Source of the DNA: Longitalea arenae
Lineage (GTDB): Bacteria > Bacteroidota > Bacteroidia > Chitinophagales > Chitinophagaceae
Length of the DNA: 64,000 nt
Assembly (NCBI RefSeq): GCF_016924755.1
Contig: NZ_JAFFJX010000010.1
Span: 62,001 to 126,000, forward strand
Direction: 5' to 3'
Shown: one piece after another, positions 6,560-15,572 of the stretch
Position numbering within the stretch: the first letter of the stretch is position 1
How the letters are laid out: every line of letters begins with the position of its first letter
Program-made: the position numbers and the translations under genes
Notes under the pieces: model-generated
The model's input: only the letters and a program-made list of their open reading frames with translations
What the model was told of the DNA's origin: nothing
Databases searched by the model: none

Positions 6560-9433
6560 ATGACAACTATCATGATGTACTTTTTGCGCATAGAAACCCG
6601 GTGGCTATTGCTGCTGCTTGGCATTTTTGTGATCGAACCTTGCTTTGCCCAGCTGAACCTGGCCGGTAAACTTCCTATCGACAGCAAGGTAAAGATCGGC
6701 AGGCTGGACAACGGGCTTACTTATTATATCCGCCAGAATAAAAAGCCGGAACAGAAAGTGGAACTGCGCCTGGTATTGAATGCCGGTTCCATTCTGGAAG
6801 ATGATGACCAGCAGGGGCTTGCCCATATGGCCGAACATATGGCCTTTAACGGCACCTCGCACTTCAAGAAAAATGACATCGTATCTTTTTTACAGGATAT
6901 CGGCGTAGGTTTTGGCAATGACCTGAATGCCTATACCAGTTTCGATGAAACGGTTTACATGCTGCCCATACCAACCGATAAACCCGAAAACCTGGAAAAA
7001 GGTTTCCAGGTGCTGGAAGACTGGGCGCATAACGTAACCTATCTTGATGATGATATCAATGGCGAGCGCGCCATTATCCTCGAAGAAAGCCGCATGGGCA
7101 AAGGCGCCAATGAGCGCATCTTCCGGAAAATTTATCCAAAGCTGTTTGAAGGATCGAAATATGCGAGGCGGCTGCCGATAGGGGTAGACAGCATAATCAG
7201 GAATTTCCCGGTCGAAAATATTCGTAAATACTATAAAGATTGGTACCGGCCCAACCTCATGGCAGTGGTGGTTGTTGGCGACATTGAAATAGCAAAAGCC
7301 GAAGCAATGATCAAAAAGCATTTTGCCGGCTTAAAGAATCCTGCTTCCCCCCGCGAAAGAGAGTATGCCGATGTGCCGCCTTATACCGCTTCCCAGGCAA
7401 TGGTGGTGACCGATAAGGAAGCCACCAGTAACCGGGTGGCCATCAATTATCCGGCGGTTAAGAAAGCAGCACCGGTAACGGTAGGCGATTACCGCAAGGA
7501 CCTGGTACAACAGATGTTTGTGTCTATGTTAAATGAACGTTTGCAGGAACTGACGCAGAAGGAGAACCCACCCTTTATTTATGGGGGCGCGGATTTTGAT
7601 TCCTATGCCCGCGGTTATGAGTCGTTCAATGCGATGGCGGCAGCAGGCACCGGCGATGCGCAAAAGGCACTGGAGGCCCTGGCCGAAGAAATTGAGCGCG
7701 TAAAACGTTTTGGTTTTACGGCGCCTGAACTGCAGCGGGCAAAGAAATCGGTGATGGCTGAATACGAAAGAGCTTATAACAATCGCGCAAAAACAGAATC
7801 GGCCGATTATGTGGAGGAATATATAAATCATTTTCTCACGCAGGAACCGATCCCCGGTATTGAAAAAGAGTATGAATATGCGAAAGCCCTTTTACCGGCC
7901 ATTACGCTTAGTGAAGTAAATGCAGTGTCGAACCGCATCAAAGAGCAGAAGAACCTCTTTGTGTACATGAGCGGTCCTGAACCAAAAGAAACAGATAAGC
8001 TGCCTGCTGAAAAAGATCTGCTGGCGATTATCGATGCAAAAGCGAAGGCCGATATTAAACCATACCAGGAAAAGGTCATCGCCAGCACCTTGCTGACCAA
8101 GGAACCGAAAGCGGGTAAAGTGCTCACTGTTAAGAAGAATTCGCAACTAGGCACTACTGAATATACGCTGAGTAATGGTATAACGGTGACCTTAAAGCCA
8201 ACTGATTTCAAAAGCGACCAGATCATTATGGGCGCTACCCGCCCCGGTGGCAAGAACAGTTACGGGTTGGCAGATAAATACAATGCTGAATATATGGTTC
8301 CGGCCACGGTTGCCATGGGGGTAGGCCAGTTTTCACCTACTGATCTGGGTAAGGCGCTGGCAGGAAAAACGGTGCGCGTTGAACCCGTGTTCACCACCAT
8401 TTCAGATGGCTTCAGCGGCAATAGCAGCGTTAAAGACCTGCCCACCTTGTTTCAGTTAACGTATTTACAGTGTACTGCTCCTCGTGCAGATACGGCTTTG
8501 TTCAGGGCTTTTGTACAAAAGAATAAATTGCAATTTGCTAAGATCGATGCCAATCCAAAGGCTGCTTTCGTGGATACCTTGTATAAGACCTTCTTCAATA
8601 ACAATCCACTGGCGCCCGTTGTGGTGCCCAACAGTGCAGACTTTGATAAGATCGATCTTGACCGGGTGCTGGCCATCCGCCGGGAACATTTAGGCGATTG
8701 CAGCAATATGCATTTTGTTTTTGCCGGCAGTTTTACGGAAGCAGCCATTAAACCGCTGATAGAAAAATATCTCGCCAGTTTGCCGGTAAGCGATAAAAAA
8801 TTCAGCATCACAGATAATAAAGTGCGGCCGGTGGAAGGGAAAAGAACATTCACGGTAAATAAGGGTAAAGAAGACCAGAGCATGATACTGGCATTTTATA
8901 CAGGCGAAACACCGTATAATGAAGACCTGGAGCTGAAAGCGCATGCACTGAGTGAAGTGTTGAACATTCGCATTATTGAAGAATTGCGCGAGAAGATCCA
9001 GGGTATTTATGGCGGCGGTACTTATGCAGAGCTGGAAAAATATCCGTATAACAATTTCAGTTTTGTGGTACAACTGCCTTGCGGTCCGCAAAAAGTAGAT
9101 ACACTGGTAAAAGCGATCAAACAGGAGTTGAATGCCATGGCAACTGCAGGGCCCGATACAAGTTATCTGAACAAAGTAAAAAAGCAATGGCTTGAACAAC
9201 ATAAACTGAACCTGAAAGAGAACGGGGTTTGGGTGAAAAAACTACTCCACTACAAATTGCAGGGTGGCGATGCCGGCAGGTTCGTTCAATATGAGAAGTA
9301 CGTGAATGCATTGGCACCGAAAGACATCCAGGAGGCTGCCAAACTGGTGCTCGCAGGCAATGAATTCCTGGCCATTCAAATGCCGGAAAACGGAAAAGCA
9401 GGAACGGAAGCGGAGTCTAAAAAAGGATTTTAG
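6560..9433 (+). CDS. M16 family zinc metallopeptidase (insulinase/pitrilysin-like)
   Basis: The 957-residue protein has a signal sequence (about residues 12-30, ending PCFAQ) and an N-terminal M16 catalytic domain with the inverted zinc motif HMAEH (H89, E92, H93) in QQGLAHMAEHMAFNGTSHF. The distal zinc ligand Glu lies in GERAIILEESRMG (about residue 170). Two further M16 C-type domains follow and a fourth, inactive half completes the clam shell, so both halves are fused in one chain. Periplasmic members degrade peptides. The start could be ATG 6560 or 6572; the promoter element 10 nt upstream allows either. A terminator lies 33 bases after the stop. Confidence 0.92.
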   Translation: MTTIMMYFLRIETRWLLLLLGIFVIEPCFAQLNLAGKLPIDSKVKIGRLDNGLTYYIRQNKKPEQKVELRLVLNAGSILEDDDQQGLAHMAEHMAFNGTSHFKKNDIVSFLQDIGVGFGNDLNAYTSFDETVYMLPIPTDKPENLEKGFQVLEDWAHNVTYLDDDINGERAIILEESRMGKGANERIFRKIYPKLFEGSKYARRLPIGVDSIIRNFPVENIRKYYKDWYRPNLMAVVVVGDIEIAKAEAMIKKHFAGLKNPASPREREYADVPPYTASQAMVVTDKEATSNRVAINYPAVKKAAPVTVGDYRKDLVQQMFVSMLNERLQELTQKENPPFIYGGADFDSYARGYESFNAMAAAGTGDAQKALEALAEEIERVKRFGFTAPELQRAKKSVMAEYERAYNNRAKTESADYVEEYINHFLTQEPIPGIEKEYEYAKALLPAITLSEVNAVSNRIKEQKNLFVYMSGPEPKETDKLPAEKDLLAIIDAKAKADIKPYQEKVIASTLLTKEPKAGKVLTVKKNSQLGTTEYTLSNGITVTLKPTDFKSDQIIMGATRPGGKNSYGLADKYNAEYMVPATVAMGVGQFSPTDLGKALAGKTVRVEPVFTTISDGFSGNSSVKDLPTLFQLTYLQCTAPRADTALFRAFVQKNKLQFAKIDANPKAAFVDTLYKTFFNNNPLAPVVVPNSADFDKIDLDRVLAIRREHLGDCSNMHFVFAGSFTEAAIKPLIEKYLASLPVSDKKFSITDNKVRPVEGKRTFTVNKGKEDQSMILAFYTGETPYNEDLELKAHALSEVLNIRIIEELREKIQGIYGGGTYAELEKYPYNNFSFVVQLPCGPQKVDTLVKAIKQELNAMATAGPDTSYLNKVKKQWLEQHKLNLKENGVWVKKLLHYKLQGGDAGRFVQYEKYVNALAPKDIQEAAKLVLAGNEFLAIQMPENGKAGTEAESKKGF

Positions 9434-9466
9434 GAGCTAAATAACTAAAGCACAATATAGAACCGG

Positions 9467-9499
9467 GGGTGTCTCAAATGAAAGAGACACCCTTTTTTT
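9467..9499 (+). terminator. Intrinsic terminator of the M16 peptidase gene
   Basis: GGGTGTCTC pairs with GAGACACCC, followed by a run of seven T. Confidence 0.9.
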
Positions 9500-9975
9500 A
9501 TACGGTTACCGGAAGGCCGGGTAGCCGTTCATGTGATACTGGGCAGATTGGTTGTTTGCACCGCCTTTACTGTGATGGTTATGTGTATAATATTGAAATG
9601 CAGTGCAATTGAGCGAGTGGATGATGTTGGCATAAAATGCAAAAGACAAATCTGCGCAAACACTGGCGGGACAAGCACTTCGTGACTAACTTGCTCATTC
9701 GTTTTATTGATAAAAAAGGGCAAAAAAATTTTTTTATTTTAGTTTTACCACTAACTTGCAGGAACAAACGGATATAGCGAACTCCTCCCTAGTTGTGTTT
9801 TTGCTTTCATTATTAAATGGCTTGGTTGTATAACAAGCATTGGCCCTTCATGAATACTGTTAGAGACAGCATTAATTGACTGATTACTGTGCAGACGGAA
9901 GTCACGTATGTAGAATAAACATAAAATTATTGGTAAGATATCCCGGAGGTGAGAGGTGTCTTAGTACCGGCTTTA

Positions 9976-10108
9976 ATTAGTAGCGGGTAAAGCTTTGTTC
10001 ATACAAGCATCGTTAAGTTGCTCTGAAAAATTACCCGTTTAACGATTTCGCTGGTTTAGGGGTTGCTAGATCACGACAGTCGGCCGCATGGCTGGCTGTC
10101 TTTTTTTT
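9976..10108 (+). ncRNA. Candidate pseudoknotted RNA with an intrinsic terminator
   Basis: CGGGTAA (9984-9990) pairs with TTACCCG (10031-10037), and ATCGTTAA (10009-10016) pairs with TTAACGAT (10039-10046). Both pairings are perfect and interleaved (A-B-A'-B'), which is an H-type pseudoknot. About 25 bases later comes a GC-rich hairpin (10073-10100) followed by eight T, a good intrinsic terminator. No protein gene precedes the terminator within 600 bases. The next gene (10798) is 690 bases away, so a cis riboswitch for it is unlikely. The 5' end is not defined and no RNA family was recognised. Confidence 0.4.
10073..10108 (+). terminator. Intrinsic terminator without an upstream protein gene
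   Basis: GACAGTCGGCC pairs imperfectly with GGCTGGCTGTC around a GCAT loop and is followed by TTTTTTTT. Confidence 0.8.
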
Positions 10109-10187
10109 GCCCCGGCCCGGTAAACGTATCGATCGCTTACAGGGTTTGGTGTTCAGGAAACGTTTTTGGGTAAGCGAAGGGGGTGGT

Positions 10188-10625
10188 GAATGGTCAATGG
10201 TGAATGGTGAATGGTCAATGGTGAATGGCTCGCTGTTTTTTGGGATGCGATTGCAATTGCTGCTTGTCGGTTGCGATTGCCAATTGCCAATTGATGTATT
10301 GCCCATTGCCAATTGATGTATAGCCGATTGCAACTGCCAACTGCGAACTGCGAATTGCGATTTGCCCGTTGCCAATTGATGAATTGCCGATTGCAACTGC
10401 CAACTGCCAACTGCGAATTGCGATTTGCCCATTGCCAATTGATGTATTGCCCATTGCCAATTGATGTATTGCCCATTGCGAACTGCCCATTGCCTGGTGT
10501 CGATTGTGAAACGAAATGTGCATTCATAGACCATTGACCATTCACCATTGACCAATGGGATTTATTGCGTATTGTGAAAGAGATGTGCATCAATTGCCCA
10601 TTGACCATTCACCATTGACCAATTG
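10188..10625. repeat. About 430-bp composite heptad array (GGTCAAT / TTGCCAA words)
   Basis: Outer arms are heptads GGTCAAT and GGTGAAT at 10192-10230, with the complements CCATTGA and CCATTCA at 10525-10622. Between them, 10255-10500, is a run of heptads of the type TTGCCAA, TTGCGAT, TTGCAAC and TGCCAAC, broken by ATTGATGTATTGCC units. Every reading frame across it stays open, giving ORFs of up to 174 codons rich in repeated QLAMGN/SIGNGQ-like peptides; these are artefacts. Confidence 0.9.
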
Positions 10626-10797
10626 AAAATAATATCTTAAATCAAGATCCTTACCCTCACTTTTATCTTGTCATTAACGATTAACCCGCTGTAACACAGC
10701 TTATATGCTTAAAGTTTGTTAATTGAACGGTTGTCCACATTTTTAATTAAACAGGGCATGTATTTTGGCGTCTCAACCGTAACCAAATCGATTACAT

Positions 10798-11319
10798 ATG
10801 AAACGGGTTCTACAGTTTTTGCCAGTACTTGCGATCTTAACAACAGCTTCAGTCAGTTCATCCCAGGCTCAGGTGAGTGTAAATGTAAATATCGGTGCGC
10901 AACCCATGTGGGGACCTGCCGGTTATGCCGATGTGGATTATTACTACCTGCCGGATATTGAATGTTATTATTATGTGCCCAGGCGTCAGTTCGTGTACTT
11001 AAGCGGACCTAACTGGGTGTTCTCTTATAACTTACCGGCCCGCTGCCGCAACTATGACCTGTACAGCGGTTATAAAGTGGTTTGCAGTGGCCCAAGGCCT
11101 TACATGCACTTCAGCGATCACCGCGTAACATACGCCCGTTACAGGAACTACAGGGGCCACCAGCAGTGTTGGCGCGATTACCGCGGCCGCGACGATTATT
11201 ATGATGGTCCACGCGGTCATGGACATGGTCATTACAAACATCATGGGCGTGGCCACGATCGCGATCATGGGCATGGGCGCGGACATGGACGTGGTCATCA
11301 TGATCATGACAGATGGTAG
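10798..11319 (+). CDS. Exported protein with a His/Gly/Asp-rich tail
   Basis: The 173-residue product has a Sec signal peptide ending SSSQAQ (about residues 1-24), a central Tyr-rich domain (ADVDYYYLPDIECYYYVPRRQFVYLSGPNWVFS) seen in short uncharacterised Bacteroidota secreted proteins, and a low-complexity tail from about residue 138 made of repeated GHGHG, HGRGH and HDHD units. The His-rich tail could bind Ni, Zn or Cu; this is inference from composition only. No neighbour helps: it stands between a repeat region and a minus-strand aldolase gene. Confidence 0.75.
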   Translation: MKRVLQFLPVLAILTTASVSSSQAQVSVNVNIGAQPMWGPAGYADVDYYYLPDIECYYYVPRRQFVYLSGPNWVFSYNLPARCRNYDLYSGYKVVCSGPRPYMHFSDHRVTYARYRNYRGHQQCWRDYRGRDDYYDGPRGHGHGHYKHHGRGHDRDHGHGRGHGRGHHDHDRW

Positions 11320-11421
11320 TAGCCAAAGTGTATAGTGACGGATGTTATGTTTATATAGCAGGTGAGCGGATGCAGGGCATGCGATGTTTACAGAAGATAC
11401 AAGTTTTAAATACTATTGAAG

Positions 11422-11541
11422 TCCGGCGTTGAAAAATGAAAAAGCCGGTAGTAAATGGCTGGTGGCGAGTGGGAAACAGCTTTGGATATTTCCTACTGGT
11501 TACCAGCTACTCACTACCAGCTTACCACTTCAGCGCCGGAT
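11422..11541. repeat. Inverted degenerate array (TGGCTGGTGG words) after the His-rich gene
   Basis: The outer arm TCCGGCGTTGAA (11422-11433) pairs with TTCAGCGCCGGA (11529-11540). The inner arms carry GGTAGTAAATGGCTGGTGGCGAGTG-type words and their complements (GGTTACCAGCTACTCACTACC). The same words recur at 58.74-58.97 kb. Confidence 0.75.
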
Positions 11542-11574
11542 CTTTTATAGTAAGCGCTAAACTTTAACGCTGAT

Positions 11575-11642
11575 CTTCATACCTCTTACTTCATACTTCT
11601 TACTTCATATTTCTTACTTCCTACTTCGTACCCCGTACTTGG
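11575..11642. repeat. CTTACTT/CTTCATA heptad tract
   Basis: About nine consecutive near-heptads (CATACCT, CTTACTT, CATACTT, CTTACTT, CATATTT and so on). Unlike most arrays here it has no obvious complementary arm. It lies 30 bases downstream of the fbaB stop codon. Confidence 0.8.
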
Positions 11643-11672
11643 CATCAATTGGAATTCAAGCCTGAGGTAAGC

Positions 11673-12731
11673 CTAAGCTACAGTGATATCCTTATCCAAG
11701 TACACATCCTGTGTAGCATGTAATAACTCGATGCCTTCTTTAAATGGCCTTTGAAATGCTTTCCGGCCAAGGATCAATCCCATACCACCGGCGCGTTTAT
11801 TAATAACAGCAGTATATACCGAATCGGCGAGGTCGCTGGCGCCCTTGCTTTCTCCACCGCTATTGATCAGTCCCACCCGGCCACTGTAACAATTCAACAC
11901 CTGGTAACGGCAAAGATCGATGGGGTGATCACTGGTTAGTTTGTCATACACCAGGTTGGAAGTTTTACCATGTTTGGTGGCCAGGTAACCGCCGTTGTTG
12001 GTAGGCAGTTTCTGCTTAATGATATCGGCCTGCAGGGTAACACCCAGGTGATTGGCCTGCCCGGTAAAGTCGGCAGCCGTATGATAATCCACTCCCTCTA
12101 CTTTGAAACCACTGTTACGGGTATAACACCACAGGATGGTGGCCATGCCCAACTCATGCGCTATTTCAAAGGCTTCAGCCACTTCTTTTAACTGGCGGGC
12201 GCTTTCTGCAGAACCCCAGTAAATAGTAGCCCCAACCGCCACGGCGCCCATGTTCCAGGCGCTTTTGATGGTACCAAACATGGTTTGATCATATTTATTG
12301 GGCATACTCAGGAATTCATTGTGATTGATCTTTACGACAAAGGGAATGCGATGGGCATATTTGCGGCTCATAATGCCCAATACCCCATATGTACTGGCTA
12401 CAGCATTACAACCACCTTCAATAGCGAGTTTGATTATATTTTCCGGATCGAAATAAATGGGGTTGGGGGAGAAGGCAGAACCTCCGCTGTGTTCAATACC
12501 CTGGTCAACCGGGAAGATGCTGCAAAAACCGGTATTGGCCAAACGGCCATTGCTTAATAATGTTTGCAGGCTGCGCAGTACCTGGTTGCTGCGATTGCTG
12601 TTCAGCCAGATCTCTTCAATGTGATTAGGTGAGGGAAGTGTGATCGTGGACTTGTCAATAGTCTTGCTTTTGTGTTCGAGCAAATAAGCGGCTTTGTCAC
12701 CAAGCAGTTCGATAATTTTTTTTGACGGCAT
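11673..12731 (-). CDS. fbaB: Class I fructose-bisphosphate aldolase (DhnA/FbaB type)
   Basis: The 352-residue protein fits the archaeal-type class I aldolase (DhnA) family. It has an N-terminal [19 protein letters not shown] motif, [14 protein letters not shown] with a candidate Schiff-base region, [47 protein letters not shown], and a phosphate-binding C-terminus with [14 protein letters not shown] and [15 protein letters not shown]. It cleaves fructose 1,6-bisphosphate to DHAP and glyceraldehyde 3-phosphate in the cytoplasm. The unrelated class II enzyme for the same reaction is encoded just upstream in the same direction (13060-14127), an unusual pairing. The 328-bp gap between them argues against tight co-translation. 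Confidence 0.9.
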   Translation of the reverse strand: MPSKKIIELLGDKAAYLLEHKSKTIDKSTITLPSPNHIEEIWLNSNRSNQVLRSLQTLLSNGRLANTGFCSIFPVDQGIEHSGGSAFSPNPIYFDPENIIKLAIEGGCNAVASTYGVLGIMSRKYAHRIPFVVKINHNEFLSMPNKYDQTMFGTIKSAWNMGAVAVGATIYWGSAESARQLKEVAEAFEIAHELGMATILWCYTRNSGFKVEGVDYHTAADFTGQANHLGVTLQADIIKQKLPTNNGGYLATKHGKTSNLVYDKLTSDHPIDLCRYQVLNCYSGRVGLINSGGESKGASDLADSVYTAVINKRAGGMGLILGRKAFQRPFKEGIELLHATQDVYLDKDITVA

Positions 12732-13059
12732 ACTTGTTATTTAGTTTGTGTGAATTGTCAATGGAATTGCCGTATGCAAACAATAAGCCACGCATCAATG
12801 ATACACGTATGGGCAATCGTCAATCAGCTGATCGCTGGTGATAAGTGGCTGGTGGAAACTTAATTCGTAGCCCGCTACTAAAACGATCCTCACGTCATTT
12901 CTGCCTTTGCCTACTCGCCCACCTGCCATTAGCTCCCCTTCAGGGGAAGCAAAGATATGCCGTACAAGGGCACCATACAACGAAAGTCCCGGCGGTGCCG
13001 CCGGGACTGATATCATATCTTTTAAACCAGTAAAGGAATATGAAACTAAATTCTAAACT
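12732..13059. other. Intergenic gap between the two aldolase genes
   Basis: The gap holds the fbaA hairpin and a second small hairpin (TCCCCTTCAGGGGA near 12936). No ORF of interest was seen. Confidence 0.6.
12985..13008 (-). terminator. Strong hairpin downstream of fbaA
   Basis: A perfect 11-bp inverted repeat (AGTCCCGGCGG / CCGCCGGGACT) with a 2-nt spacer lies 52 bases after the fbaA stop codon. Only TTT follows on the minus strand, so it is a weak terminator by T-tract criteria. It may be a processing or stability hairpin between the two aldolase genes. Confidence 0.5.
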
Positions 13060-14127
13060 TTAAGCATTTCTGTTAATGCAATTCAAATCATTAAACGCAA
13101 TTTCTAAACGTTTAATAAAATTTTCTTCGCCCTTACGCAACCAGGTACGCGGATCGTAGTATTTTTTGTTTGGTTTATCCGGCCCTTCGGGGTTGCCCAG
13201 CTGATCCTGCAGATATCCTTCGCTCTTTTTGTAATAGTTCAGGATACCTTCCCAGAAAGCCCATTGCAGATCGGTATCAATATTCATCTTGATAGCGCCA
13301 TAACTGATCGCCTCCCTGATCTGGTGTTGAGGTGAACCGCTGCCGCCATGGAATACGAAGTACACGGGTTTTTCGCCGGTCTTGAATTCTTTTTTAATAT
13401 ACTCCTGGCTGTTCTTCAGGATCTCGGGACGCAGTTCCACGTTACCCGGACTATAAACTCCATGCACATTGCCGAATGCAGCAGCTACCGTGAACAAACG
13501 GCCTACTTTGCCTAACTGCTCATAAGCATAGGCTACGTGCTGCGGCTGTGTATATAATTTTTCATTTTCAACACCGCTGTTATCAACGCCGTCTTCTTCA
13601 CCACCGGTAACACCCAGTTCGATCTCGATACCCATGCCCAGGGGCTGCATGCGTTTGTAATAGTCAACAGAGGTATGAATATTCTCTTCGATCGGCTCTT
13701 CGCTCAGGTCGAGCATGTGTGAGCTGAACAAAGGTTGTTTTTTCTCTTTAAAGAATTGTTCGCCGGCATCGATCAAACCGCTGATCCAGGGTAACCATTT
13801 TTTAGCGGCATGGTCGGTATGCAGCACTACCGGTACGCCATAATATTTTGCTACATTATGAATATGCAATGCGCCGGAAATAGCGCCGGAAATATTGCCC
13901 TGTAACTGATCGTTGGGCATGCCTTTACCGGCAATGAACTGTGCACCACCATTGGAAAATTGAATGATAACGGGGGAGTTTACTTTTGCGGCTGTCTCAA
14001 GGGTCGCATTGATCGTATTAGTGCCAATTGTATTTACGGCAGGTAAAGCAAACTGGTTTTCCTTAGCATCTTTATACAGGGCCTCCAATTCTTCACCAAA
14101 GAGTACGCCTGGTTTGTATTTTTTCAT
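13060..14127 (-). CDS. fbaA: Class II fructose-bisphosphate aldolase
   Basis: The 355-residue zinc aldolase is of the class IIA type. Motifs are FALPAVNTIGTNTINATLETA (26-46), zinc and active-site VVLHTDHAAKKW (H103, D105, H106), GIEIELGVTGGEEDGVDN with zinc-ligand Glu, YFVFHGGSGSP and KMNIDTDLQWAFWEG. It is full length compared with E. coli FbaA (about 359). Its role is glycolysis and gluconeogenesis in the cytoplasm. A class I aldolase gene follows downstream on the same strand. A weak TATCTTCG promoter-like element is near 14217-14224, about 90 bases upstream. Confidence 0.95.
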   Translation of the reverse strand: MKKYKPGVLFGEELEALYKDAKENQFALPAVNTIGTNTINATLETAAKVNSPVIIQFSNGGAQFIAGKGMPNDQLQGNISGAISGALHIHNVAKYYGVPVVLHTDHAAKKWLPWISGLIDAGEQFFKEKKQPLFSSHMLDLSEEPIEENIHTSVDYYKRMQPLGMGIEIELGVTGGEEDGVDNSGVENEKLYTQPQHVAYAYEQLGKVGRLFTVAAAFGNVHGVYSPGNVELRPEILKNSQEYIKKEFKTGEKPVYFVFHGGSGSPQHQIREAISYGAIKMNIDTDLQWAFWEGILNYYKKSEGYLQDQLGNPEGPDKPNKKYYDPRTWLRKGEENFIKRLEIAFNDLNCINRNA

Positions 14128-14205
14128 CTTTTTCAGTGTTAAAGCGTCTGTTAGTTAATTGAGTATCAAAAGCGTTGGAAATTATTTAAAGAATTATGTC
14201 TTTTT

Positions 14206-14475
14206 TTAATAAGGCGCGAAGATAGTCAATTTAGCAGAAAATGAGTATCGGATACATGATTGCCGGTTAACGGGCTGGCTGTTAAGGATATTGGACCCTA
14301 CCTGGCCGGGCAATACCCTGAACACCGGAATATTGATGGCATAGCGGTTACAAAGCTCCAGGATGCGGCGGTCGATCTGTTCCTGCGAATAACGCGCTGA
14401 AAAGTGGCCGAGAATAAGGTTATCGTGAATGACATGTCGGGAATTGCTTGAACGGGTGAGTGTATTATGGATTTT
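14206..14475 (-). pseudogene. Fragment resembling an RNase Z C-terminus
   Basis: Immediately after the TAA and TAG that end the 382-codon gene, the same frame stays open for about 90 codons without a start codon. It reads IHDNLILGHFSARYSQEQ, then DRRILELCNRYAINIPVFRV. LILGHFSARY is close to the LIIGHFSARYKD motif near the C-terminus of Bacteroidota RNase Z (metallo-beta-lactamase fold). The remainder does not match what I recall of RNase Z, so this could instead be a remnant of another MBL-fold protein. Confidence 0.3.
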
Positions 14476-14478
14476 CTA

Positions 14479-15570
14479 TTAATCTTCAAACTTGCCCAGG
14501 TTCTTCTGGATCAGTTTTAAATTCTTTTGCAGGGTTTGTTTCAACTGCCGTTTTACCAGCTGACCCATGGAGCCGCATTTGTAAAACTGCTGGTTATGGA
14601 AATAATCACCCAACTCGGTGCGCAACTGGTGGAGCTTTGCCGGCACAGAGATCTGGTCTTTCGCCATGATGTTCAGCAATTCCATTAAGCGAAAACGCGA
14701 AGAAGCCACCCGGAAGGCCATCATGGTCCTTTCTTCCGTTTGATACTGGTGAATACTTTCTTTATTGAGCAGTTTAGAACAGAGGTCTACCAGCGCATAG
14801 TTCTCCTTAAAGAACTGTGGCATGTACAGGTTCTTGCGTCCTTCATACGATTGCTGATCGAAGTCGATGGCGCGGATGCGGTATTGATAGTCCTCGATAT
14901 CGGGTGTAATATCTACCACGAAATTGTAAGAGCGCATATCGCCCAGTAACCGCACAAAACAACGTTCGTTGAATTTGACGAATTCTTTCGCCAGCCTGAT
15001 CTTGTTGGTATGCGGATCGTTGAGGTGATTGGCGATGAAAACATCGCCCGGAATACCGGGAATATGTTCCTCCACCAATGTGTTCTGGTTGGTGAGGTAA
15101 GTGATCCGGTTGGGTGAAAGAATATGTTCCAGTTCCAGTCCGTAAATACGCGAAGCATCGGCTATCTTGATATAGTAATGGTCGTAATTGTCGTTATATT
15201 TATTCACGATGCGGATGCGGAAGGGGTTCGAATTGCCAAAGCTGCAATAATCTATCCGGGCTACATCGAGATGACTGGTGAAAGTGAGATCACCTTCTGT
15301 TTTTAAAATAGCGTACATCTGTACCAGTCCGCTCCGGATAAATTCCCAGTCGCGCATATCGTACACAACCGTTTCCCAGTAGGTATCGTTTCCCAGTTTA
15401 TCTTTTAATGGCAAAGAATACGTAATGTGCAGCAGATCGTTGTACAGGACGGGCAATTTCACTTCACGGCCATGGTTTTTCAGGTAGGCGCGCAAGCGGT
15501 CATTTACCGGGAACATAGGTTTCTTGCGGGATGGCTTATTGGGCTCCTGGTGATCGATGGTAGAATGCAT
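14479..15570 (-). CDS. Conserved protein of unknown function (possible kinase-like fold)
   Basis: The product is about 363 residues when started at ATG 15570 (MHSTIDHQEP). The open frame extends 19 codons further up to 15627, but that part translates an octad repeat, so the shorter start is preferred. No named family was recognised. A central segment, ERCFVRLLGDMRSYNFVVDI then RIRAIDFDQQSYEGRK, recalls the catalytic and DFG-like loops of protein-kinase-like or aminoglycoside-phosphotransferase folds, but no glycine loop is clear. The C-terminus is Lys/Gln-rich and helical. A fragment resembling RNase Z follows directly. Confidence 0.6.
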   Translation of the reverse strand: MHSTIDHQEPNKPSRKKPMFPVNDRLRAYLKNHGREVKLPVLYNDLLHITYSLPLKDKLGNDTYWETVVYDMRDWEFIRSGLVQMYAILKTEGDLTFTSHLDVARIDYCSFGNSNPFRIRIVNKYNDNYDHYYIKIADASRIYGLELEHILSPNRITYLTNQNTLVEEHIPGIPGDVFIANHLNDPHTNKIRLAKEFVKFNERCFVRLLGDMRSYNFVVDITPDIEDYQYRIRAIDFDQQSYEGRKNLYMPQFFKENYALVDLCSKLLNKESIHQYQTEERTMMAFRVASSRFRLMELLNIMAKDQISVPAKLHQLRTELGDYFHNQQFYKCGSMGQLVKRQLKQTLQKNLKLIQKNLGKFED

Positions 15571-15572
15571 AA

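Larger units (their letters stand above)
9500..10797. other. 1.3-kb gene-free interval
   Basis: No convincing protein gene was found. The apparent ORFs at 9529-9767 have no family-like features, and the long ones at 10031-10608 simply translate a degenerate repeat. The interval contains a candidate structured RNA with terminator (9976-10108) and a large heptad array (10188-10625). The section 10626-10797 holds the promoter region of the next gene, with nothing else recognised. Confidence 0.7.

Noticed and set aside
9529-9767. Two overlapping minus-strand ORFs of about 62-64 codons
   Set aside because: No start context or domain; they overlap each other in different frames, as chance ORFs do.
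10031-10608. Long minus-strand ORFs (up to 174 codons) with repeated peptides
   Set aside because: They translate the degenerate heptad array; three frames and both strands are open, as expected for permuted 7-mers, and there is no start context or protein-like composition.
12985-13008. 24-bp GC-rich palindrome as an operator
   Set aside because: Its position 50 bases after the fbaA stop fits a 3'-end hairpin better than an operator; the weak T tract leaves some doubt.
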